Assembly (NCBI GenBank): GCA_049974825.1
Contig: JBNGDJ010000081.1
Span: forward strand, 1-11,625
DNA: 11,625 nt
Reading direction: 5' to 3'
Source of the DNA: JBKHDT01 sp049974825
GTDB taxonomy: Bacteria > Pseudomonadota > Gammaproteobacteria > Halothiobacillales > Halothiobacillaceae
The notes under the pieces were generated by a model. That model worked only from the letters and a program-made list of their open reading frames with translations. It had not been told where the DNA came from and did not search any database. The translations under genes were made by a program, and so were the position numbers. Shown here piece by piece: positions 6,832-11,625 of this stretch. Position 1 is the first letter of the stretch; each line of letters begins with the position of its first letter.

Positions 6832-7882
6832 AACTGACACGCTCCATCCTGTCGGGCCCGCCGAGCTGGCCGCATGGCTGGCGGAAGAAGTCGCCGCCCG
6901 GCAGGCAGACCTGCACACCCCGCTGATGATCTGGGGGCCGCCGGGCATCGGAAAATCCGAGCTGGTCGCCTCCGCGGCCCAAACCCATGGCCTGCCACTG
7001 ATCGACCTGCGCCTGTCCCAGCTGGAACCGTCCGATCTTCGGGGCATTCCATTTCGCTCCGGGGAGCGGGTCGCCTGGGCACCGCCGGCGACTCTACCCC
7101 ATGAAGACGTTCATGGCCCTGAAGGCATTCTGTTTTTGGACGAACTGACCGCTGCCCTGCCCACCGTGGCAGCGGCCGCCTACCAGCTGGTGCTGGACCG
7201 TCGCCTTGGCGAATACACGCTTCCGGCAGGCTGGCTGATTGTCGCGGCCGGAAACCGCACCACCGACCGAGGTATCGCCTTTGGCATGCCTGCCCCGCTG
7301 GCCAACCGCTTCCAGCATGCGGCCCTTCAGGTGGACGTGAACCAGTGGCTTCGCTGGGCCGAGACGACCGGTATCGACGAGCGTATTCGCCGCTTTCTGG
7401 CGGCTGATCCGAAATGGCTGAGCACATTCGAAGCAACCGCGGACCAGGTCGCCTTCGCCAGTCCGCGCAGCTGGGTATTTGCCGACCGGGTGTTGAAGAA
7501 GTCCGCTACCGACACGCCCACCGAACGCCTTAAGGCCCGACTGGCCGGATGCGTTGGCCGTGACGCCGCGCAAGCCTTCCTTGAGACCCTGACCGAAGAC
7601 TTTGAACAGATTCAGGCCGTCTGGTCGGACCCCACCCGGGCATCCGAGCTGAACATTCACCAGCAGTGGCGCCTGCGCGCGCAGCTGGTCTCCCGCGTGG
7701 AACAGAACCTGACCAGTCCCGAAGAGGCCCTGACCATCGCGACCGCCCTGCCGGACATCGCCGTGGCCCTTGCCGTAGTTCGGGCACTGCGCGAACAACT
7801 GGGGCCGTCGCTGTACGAATCGCCGGCCTTCGGCGTGTTTTGCGCCGAACGCGGGATGAGCCTGACGGACTCTTCCGAGTGA
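6824..7882 (+). CDS. MoxR-family AAA+ ATPase
   Basis: This is an AAA+ ATPase of the MoxR type (COG0714-like); such proteins usually remodel or load cofactors into a client together with a von Willebrand A partner. From the ATG at 6824 the product has 352 residues. Walker A is GPPGIGKS at 38-45 and Walker B is ILFLDE at 102-107, with a sensor-1-like strand WLIVAAGN before RTTDRGIAF. The APLANRF that follows is the typical arginine-finger region. The frame also opens with a TTG at 6809, but the ATG at 6824 overlaps the upstream stop as ATGAGTGA, the usual coupled arrangement. The C-terminal third is helical and unassigned. The next gene starts inside its stop codon (GTGA), so the ATPase and VWA protein are surely a pair. 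The client is unknown. Confidence 0.9.
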   Translation: MSETDTLHPVGPAELAAWLAEEVAARQADLHTPLMIWGPPGIGKSELVASAAQTHGLPLIDLRLSQLEPSDLRGIPFRSGERVAWAPPATLPHEDVHGPEGILFLDELTAALPTVAAAAYQLVLDRRLGEYTLPAGWLIVAAGNRTTDRGIAFGMPAPLANRFQHAALQVDVNQWLRWAETTGIDERIRRFLAADPKWLSTFEATADQVAFASPRSWVFADRVLKKSATDTPTERLKARLAGCVGRDAAQAFLETLTEDFEQIQAVWSDPTRASELNIHQQWRLRAQLVSRVEQNLTSPEEALTIATALPDIAVALAVVRALREQLGPSLYESPAFGVFCAERGMSLTDSSE

Positions 7883-9027
7883 CCGGACAAGCCTTGACCC
7901 GGCTTCGACACCGGCTGCTTGCCCGGTTTCCCGAAGGCTACGCGGCCCTGCCCGGCCGCTGGGAATGTCGAACCGAGCCGGATCGACTCCTGATTGGCCT
8001 GTTGTCCGACCGAGTCGTGTACGCGCCGGGCTTTTTCGATCTCCCGCAATCCCGCCAGCTCTATCTTCTCGCGCATCTGGCCGGTCATGGTCTTTTGGGG
8101 CAACAACCCTGGGCCAGCGCCCCCGCATCGGCGCGACAGGTCGCCGAGGACATGCAGGTAACCGCCCTGCTCGACTCGCTGGGCTGGGCGGCGCCAGCCG
8201 GCTGCCCTTCGGTCGATCATGTCCGCTGCGACCTGCCGACCGCGGTGCTGGCACGACGCCTGACAAATCAAGCGATTGCGGATTATCCGCCGCTTGACAC
8301 GCATGGTCTTGCACAGGCCGACACGCCACCCGAACCCGCCGAAGGTGTCGCTCCGGGCGGACAGGATACCGACGAGGACGCATCGGACCAGCCGAGCGAT
8401 GCGGAACAAGCGGCCGAAGGCGCGCTGTCGGAACAGACACCAGACGCGGATCAAAGACCCGCGGCCGGGCGAACGCATCCGGGCCGCGTCCAAGGTCAGC
8501 CCGAAAGCCCGGGGCAAGCTGGCCAGGTACCCTGGTGGAGCTGGCTGGCACGCTGGCTTCGCTTTCGCAGTCCGCGTGACTACCGCTTCGACCGCCCGGG
8601 GCGCCGGGAGGCTGCGCCATTTATCCTGCCCAGCCTGGGCGGGCGCGAGGCCTGGCTGATGGTCGCGGTGGATATCAGCGGGTCCATCCCGCCCGAGGTC
8701 GTCCAGCAGTTTCTGGAAGAAGTCGAACGTCTGCGCTGCCACGTCCCGGCCAGACTGCGCCTGCTGCTGGCGGACAATCACGTCCACCGGGACGAAGAAC
8801 TGCCCATGGGCCGCATACTCACCCTGCCCCCCTTTCAGGGCGGTGGCGGCACCGACTTTCGGCCGGTGTTCGAGAAATTCGCGCAGGATCGCCGGCAAGA
8901 ACTGCTGATCTACTTCACCGACCTGCGCGGAGATCTGCCGGCACGTCCGCCCGATCGCCCGGTACTCTGGCTGCGCGCGGGCAGTGACCTGAAGCCACCG
9001 TTCGGGCAGGTGATCGACTGGGCTTGA
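7879..9027 (+). CDS. DUF2201/VWA-like protein with degenerate protease motif
   Basis: This is the partner of the upstream MoxR ATPase; the GTG start overlaps its stop by 4 bp. It has 382 residues. The N-terminal part (1-130) resembles the putative metallopeptidase domain of DUF2201 (COG3864), including VYAPGFFDLP, a histidine motif at 66-70 and AEDMQVTALLDSLG at 89-102. The motif reads HLAGH instead of HExxH, so the catalytic glutamate is missing and peptidase activity is unlikely. An acidic, Pro/Gln-rich linker spans about 140-216. The C-terminal VWA-like domain (about 245-382) has a complete MIDAS: DISGS at 265-269, T325 in GGGGTDF and D348 in YFTDLRGD. The reading frame is open upstream inside the MoxR gene, but an earlier start would mean a long overlap. 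It probably works as a cytoplasmic metal-dependent adaptor for the ATPase; the client is not known. Confidence 0.82.
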   Translation: MTGQALTRLRHRLLARFPEGYAALPGRWECRTEPDRLLIGLLSDRVVYAPGFFDLPQSRQLYLLAHLAGHGLLGQQPWASAPASARQVAEDMQVTALLDSLGWAAPAGCPSVDHVRCDLPTAVLARRLTNQAIADYPPLDTHGLAQADTPPEPAEGVAPGGQDTDEDASDQPSDAEQAAEGALSEQTPDADQRPAAGRTHPGRVQGQPESPGQAGQVPWWSWLARWLRFRSPRDYRFDRPGRREAAPFILPSLGGREAWLMVAVDISGSIPPEVVQQFLEEVERLRCHVPARLRLLLADNHVHRDEELPMGRILTLPPFQGGGGTDFRPVFEKFAQDRRQELLIYFTDLRGDLPARPPDRPVLWLRAGSDLKPPFGQVIDWA

Positions 9028-9098
9028 GCCGAAGCACCCCCCTACCGCACACGGATTCCTGGCGGGGAAATGGCTTCAACCATTCAATCGCCACACCG

Positions 9099-9740
9099 TC
9101 AATGAGTGCGCACACCCTCAGGCGGTCCCGCCTGAAGCGGCTCCGGATCGCCCATCCAGGGCAGGTCCACCGGCAAGTGCCAATTGGCCTTTTCAGCCTG
9201 GCCGACCAGCAGGTCAAGCACCTGGTGCAATTGGCGTGGCTCAAGCACCACCGCCACCAGTGCCTGATGCGCACTGGGATTGACCATGGCATCCGGCAGA
9301 GGCAATCCGTCGAGTGCAAGCACCAGCGACTCGTTCCGCCGCTGCGCCGAAACCCCTGTCGCGAGGTAAAGCGACGGGGTGGATTCCTCCTCGGTGCCCT
9401 GCCGCGCATCACCCGCCGCATCGTCCGCAGCGGACTCCCGGGAAGACGTATCCCGGGCAGCCGAACCCCCGGTCTCCACGGGATCAGTCATGGCCGCCCG
9501 GTGCTCCATTTCAAGCACATCGCGCCAGTAGGCATGGGGCGTCTGCTCCAGGCCGAGCATGTCCGGCAGAGACTTGAGCAACTGGCGCAGCACCAGCATC
9601 ACCATGCGCCGGGTCAGCAAAATGGTGCGCTCTGCCCCGGCGGCCAGCGTGACCTTGAGTACCAAACGGTCCTCGTATGGGCTGAAGTGCAGGCGAAGCT
9701 GGCGACCCAGCGGGTAGTTCACGGAAGGCGATTCAGACAT
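9099..9740 (-). CDS. Conserved-looking protein of unknown function (213 aa)
   Basis: I do not recognise this protein. It is 213 residues with no signal peptide or membrane helix. The N-terminal block (1-83) is rich in strands and then helices (RLVLKVTLAAGAERTILLTRR, then MVMLVLRQLLKSLPDML). An acidic, Ala/Ser/Glu-rich linker lies at about 84-120. The C-terminal block (122-200) has LVLALDGLPLP and LVAVVLEPRQLHQVLDLLVGQAEKANWHLP, ending with DLPWM. The two blocks may be two small domains. It looks real because codon third positions are strongly GC and the ATG has AAGGA with a 7-base spacer. It converges on the VWA gene with 71 bp between stops, and no terminator is visible there. It is separated from the DUF3429 gene by a repeat-containing gap, so co-transcription is uncertain. 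Confidence 0.75.
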   Translation of the reverse strand: MSESPSVNYPLGRQLRLHFSPYEDRLVLKVTLAAGAERTILLTRRMVMLVLRQLLKSLPDMLGLEQTPHAYWRDVLEMEHRAAMTDPVETGGSAARDTSSRESAADDAAGDARQGTEEESTPSLYLATGVSAQRRNESLVLALDGLPLPDAMVNPSAHQALVAVVLEPRQLHQVLDLLVGQAEKANWHLPVDLPWMGDPEPLQAGPPEGVRTH

Positions 9741-9854
9741 TCAAAGATCCTTGATCGTGTCCGGGAGCGCGCACGGCCGGCCCGGAATGGATTTGGGGCC
9801 TTGTGGCCGGGGCTGGCATCCAACCAGACGCAGGCCGGAGTCCACACCACCCTT

Positions 9855-9885
9855 TCACCCCGGCCCACTGGCAAGGGCGAGGTGA
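9855..9885. repeat. Imperfect inverted repeat in the 9741-9931 gap
   Basis: TCACC (9855-9859) and GGTGA (9881-9885) pair, with further pairing of GCCC (9863-9866) to GGGC (9875-9878), interrupted by a mismatch and a bulge. It resembles the widespread class of proteobacterial intergenic repeats that begin CCCTCACCCC, but that likeness is from memory. It is followed at 9882 by GTGAGAAAT, nine bases also found in the 17-bp terminal repeat at 1343-1359. The rest of the 9741-9901 gap shows nothing else I can name. Confidence 0.4.
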
Positions 9886-9901
9886 GAAATATGCCCCGAC
9901 C

Positions 9902-9932
9902 GGGAATCTGAAGCATTCGTGCAGTGATTCCC
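9902..9932. repeat. Intergenic hairpin repeat, copy C
   Basis: GGGAATC (9902-9908) pairs with GATTCCC (9926-9932). An inner GCA/TGC stem (9913-9915 with 9920-9922) closes a TTCG loop, with an internal loop between the two stems. It shares GGGAA, the 12-base core GCATTCGTGCAG and TTCCC with copy A read on the minus strand. Its last base is also the last base of the TAG stop of the DUF3429 gene, so the hairpin begins at the end of that transcript. It has no T-tract. Confidence 0.65.
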
Positions 9933-10369
9933 TAACCGACCAGCCCCAACAGCAAAGAGACAATGGCAACCAGCCCAAGCACGAGACGGAGCTGATAGAA
10001 CCAGAGCTCAATCCAGCCCCGCTGCCGGGCCGCCCGGTCAATCAGGAACATCAAGGCAAAACCAGCAGCCAGAATCCAGGCGGCAGCGACCGGCGGCATG
10101 ACAAGCGCCGGCCAGGCCCACAGACTGGGCAACACGCTGATCCAGATCCAGCCGGCACTCTGCCGGGCCAGCGCAACCCCCCAGTAGATCCCACCAAGAA
10201 AGCTCAGAATCAAAGCGGCATACGCGTGCTGCACGAATATGGCCTCAGCCGCCCACTGCCCCTGCCACCACAGCAAAAGGAGCGGAGCCACAAAGGGAAT
10301 CAGCCCCGCAAAGCCGGCCAGCCGGGCCTGAAAAACCAGCGACGGCTGCCGTGAGCCTTTGATTACCAT
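9932..10369 (-). CDS. DUF3429 membrane protein (TMEM69-like)
   Basis: This is a small integral membrane protein of the DUF3429 family, homologous to mitochondrial TMEM69; no biochemical role is established. It has 145 residues with hydrophobic segments at about 15-35, 45-66, 74-90, 94-110 and 123-143. Family signatures are AGFAGLIPF near the start, YAALILSFLGGIYWGVAL (50-67), LPSLWAW (80-86) and WFYQLRLVLGL near the end. Length is typical. The ATG overlaps the end of the SDR gene by 7 bp (ATGGTAA) and has a GAGGAG seven bases upstream, which fixes the start. It is the last gene of a three-gene leftward unit, and a hairpin (copy C) abuts its stop. Confidence 0.92.
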   Translation of the reverse strand: MVIKGSRQPSLVFQARLAGFAGLIPFVAPLLLLWWQGQWAAEAIFVQHAYAALILSFLGGIYWGVALARQSAGWIWISVLPSLWAWPALVMPPVAAAWILAAGFALMFLIDRAARQRGWIELWFYQLRLVLGLVAIVSLLLGLVG

Positions 10370-11073
10370 GGCAACTCCTCACCATCAAACGACCAGAACC
10401 GACCGGTCTGCTCCGGCTCAAGCCCTTTGATCACCGTGAGCAGCAACGACGCGGTCTTTTCCGGCGGAAAAAGCTGACCCGGGGGCACTCTGGCCTGAAA
10501 CGGACGAGAGAGGGCGGTGTCGGTCGTGCCAGGATGCAGCGCGGCAACCGTTGCCGACGGCAACTCGCGCCGCCATTCGACCGCCAGCGTGCGAAGCGCC
10601 ATGTTGAGCGCGGCCTTGCTGGCCCGGTAACTGTACCAGCCACCCAGCGCATTTTCGCCGATCGATCCCAGTCGAGCAGAAATGGTCGCCAACACGCCCG
10701 CCCGCGCATGCCGCAAATGCTTGCGAAAATGCTTTGCCAGCAACAAAGTGGGTAACGCATTGATTGTCATCGAACGCAGGAAGTTGTCGCCGTCAACCTC
10801 CCGAGAATGCTTCTCCGGCCGGACACCATCACCATGCAACCAGCCGACCGCGTTGATCAGCCAGTCGAGCCGCTCGATCGACTCGGCCATCGCCCGGATC
10901 GAGTCCTCGTCCGTCACGTCGCAATGCCGCCAGATCACGCCGGGTATCGGCTCCGGCTCACGGTAATGCCAGGTCGCATAAACGGTATCGACCGACTCAT
11001 CCGCGCAAAGCGCATCCACCAGCGCCCGGCCGATACCGCCCCGTCCACCCACAACCAAGACGTGGCGTCCCAT
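10363..11073 (-). CDS. Short-chain dehydrogenase/reductase (CsgA-like SDR)
   Basis: This is an NAD(P)-dependent oxidoreductase with a Rossmann fold; the substrate is not predictable. The 236-residue product has the cofactor motif GGRGGIG at 9-15 (GxxxGxG), CDVTD at 51-55, a variant NAVG at 74-77 in place of NNAG, serines in ISARLGS at 131-137, and the catalytic pair Y149/K153 (YRASK) followed by AALNMALRTLAVEW. The text ISARLGSIGENALGGWYSYRA is typical of the C-factor (CsgA-like) subgroup. The length is normal for classical SDRs. The ATG directly follows the TGA of the DCC gene (zero gap), with a G-rich GGGGGAG ribosome site just inside that gene, so translation is coupled. The next gene, DUF3429, overlaps its stop. 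Confidence 0.94.
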   Translation of the reverse strand: MGRHVLVVGGRGGIGRALVDALCADESVDTVYATWHYREPEPIPGVIWRHCDVTDEDSIRAMAESIERLDWLINAVGWLHGDGVRPEKHSREVDGDNFLRSMTINALPTLLLAKHFRKHLRHARAGVLATISARLGSIGENALGGWYSYRASKAALNMALRTLAVEWRRELPSATVAALHPGTTDTALSRPFQARVPPGQLFPPEKTASLLLTVIKGLEPEQTGRFWSFDGEELPW

Positions 11074-11472
11074 TCACTCCCCCCGGGGCATTGCGCAGCC
11101 CGTCTTGCAACGGCGACGATAACGCCAGTCAGCAAACCGATCGTACAACCGCGAAAATAGCGGACGAACCAGTGCCGAGCCCAGCAAGCGACCCACCCAG
11201 CGATAGCGCGGCAAATGCCGCCAGATCACCAGAAAAGCATCCAGCCCCACGGCCCAGCGACCCGGTGATTCCAGCACATGCAGGCGCCTCATCGCTGATT
11301 CTCGATCCAACCCCGCAGCCGCCAGCGCGCTGTCGTCGCAGCTGGCGTCCACCCAGCGCATTGCCCCGCTGCCTGCCAGCTGGCGGTAGTGCCGAATTTC
11401 CCGCGCGCACAGTGAACAGGACCCGTCAAAGAACACCGTCGTCCCTGCAGATGCCTGATTTTGATCGCTCAT
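11074..11472 (-). CDS. DCC-family thiol-disulfide oxidoreductase-like protein (DUF393)
   Basis: This is a small protein of the DCC/DUF393 family, named after its DxxCxxC motif and thought to have a thioredoxin-like redox fold; the partner is unknown. With the start used here it has 132 residues. The motif FFDGSCSLC is at 14-22 with the redox pair C19 and C22, and the C-terminal half (WAVGLDAFLVIWRHLPRYRWVGRLL) is the usual aromatic-rich helix region. A second cysteine pair, C122 and C126 (CKTGC), lies at the end. Two adjacent ATGs (11475 and 11472) follow a GGGAGAAGG; 11472 is preferred because its spacing is better. A further ATG at 11502 lacks support. It is the first gene of the unit DCC-SDR-DUF3429. 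No convincing promoter is visible in 11476-11570. Confidence 0.9.
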   Translation of the reverse strand: MSDQNQASAGTTVFFDGSCSLCAREIRHYRQLAGSGAMRWVDASCDDSALAAAGLDRESAMRRLHVLESPGRWAVGLDAFLVIWRHLPRYRWVGRLLGSALVRPLFSRLYDRFADWRYRRRCKTGCAMPRGE

Positions 11473-11570
11473 CATCCTTCTCCCGCAGCATGAACCCTGC
11501 AACCATGGACTGCCAGAACAGGGAAAGGTGCCATCACGCCAACGCCTGGCTCAGGCCGGAACCCGCGCAC

Positions 11571-11600
11571 AAAAAAACCCGACCAGCAAAGCTGTCGGGT
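11571..11600 (-). terminator. Rho-independent terminator, leftward
   Basis: On the minus strand, ACCCGAC (11600-11594) pairs with GTCGGGT (11583-11577). An inner AGC/GCT stem with a bulged G lies inside, and seven T residues (11577-11571) follow. It ends transcription arriving from the right edge, most likely that of the tRNA whose 3' end is at 11612. It also insulates the DCC operon from that transcript. Confidence 0.85.
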
Positions 11601-11611
11601 TCTGGAAATCT

Positions 11612-11625
11612 TGGTAGGCGCGAGT
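11612..11625 (-). tRNA. Partial tRNA gene, 3' end only
   Basis: Read on the minus strand, the last 14 bases are ACTCGCGCCTACCA, which looks like the end of a T-stem, a 7-base 3' acceptor strand (CGCGCCT), a discriminator A and an encoded CCA. A terminator follows after 11 bases, as is common for tRNA transcripts. The acceptor resembles tRNA-Val(GAC) of some gammaproteobacteria as I recall it, but the anticodon lies outside the window, so the isoacceptor is not assigned. Confidence 0.6.

Noticed and set aside
7094..8620. Long minus-strand frames opposite the MoxR and VWA genes (also 7657-8898)
   Set aside because: They are antisense to two genes with clear Walker and MIDAS motifs; no recognisable domains and Arg/Pro/Gly-heavy sequence.
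9028..9098. Possible bidirectional terminator between convergent genes
   Set aside because: I find no stem longer than 4-5 bp followed by a T-tract in this gap.
9024..9911. 295-residue plus-strand frame
   Set aside because: It is rich in His, Arg and Gln and lies antisense to the 9099-9740 gene, which has better codon use and a good ribosome site.
11473..11502. Earlier ATG for the DCC protein giving MQGSCCGRR
   Set aside because: The ribosome site GGGAGAAGG lies downstream of this ATG and next to the ATG pair at 11475/11472.
11544..11556. Small palindrome GCCTG-GCT-CAGGC upstream of the DCC gene
   Set aside because: A 5-bp stem in GC-rich DNA is expected by chance and has no T-tract or matching partner.

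Overview
The window is GC-rich, densely coding bacterial chromosome. The gene set (RdgC, PepN of the E. coli type, an E. coli-type MotA/MotB pair, a TMEM69-like DUF3429 protein, a CsgA-like SDR and a DCC-family protein) points to a gammaproteobacterium, perhaps a Chromatiales- or Xanthomonadales-like lineage. The genus is not resolved from sequence alone. There is no CRISPR array, no transposase gene and no rRNA. The mobile-looking material is confined to intergenic regions.

Left part (1-4099): rdgC (nucleoid/recombination protein) runs leftward and pepN (aminopeptidase N) runs rightward. They are separated by about 530 bp that holds a 377-bp element bounded by perfect 17-bp inverted repeats, each abutted on the inside by a hairpin. 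It looks like a non-autonomous MITE-like insertion, and one end lies directly upstream of the likely rdgC -10 box.

Centre (4281-9027): five rightward genes follow with almost no gaps: motA, motB, a membrane-anchored FAM173-like methyltransferase, a MoxR-type AAA+ ATPase and a DUF2201-type VWA protein. Gaps and overlaps are 21 bp, 4 bp, an 8-bp overlap and a 4-bp overlap, so this looks like one transcription unit. MotA and MotB form the flagellar stator. The MoxR/VWA pair is a typical chaperone/metal-insertion-like module. In the VWA protein the usual HExxH of the N-terminal domain reads HLAGH, so the presumed protease site is dead although the MIDAS site is intact. The methyltransferase resembles enzymes that modify lysines of membrane proteins, which raises the possibility that it acts on a membrane or ion-channel protein.

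Right part (9099-11502): leftward genes are a three-gene unit of DCC-family protein, SDR oxidoreductase and DUF3429 membrane protein (0-bp gap, then 7-bp overlap), followed after about 190 bp by an unrecognised 213-residue protein. At the right edge the last 14 bases look like the 3' end of a leftward tRNA gene, followed directly by a strong rho-independent terminator.

A small family of intergenic hairpins recurs at 1000-1029, 4169-4198 and 9902-9932, with a half copy at 4236-4251. Copies share a TTCG-type loop context and GGGAA/TTCCC outer arms. Together with the 377-bp element, this repeat family is the least explained structure in the window.
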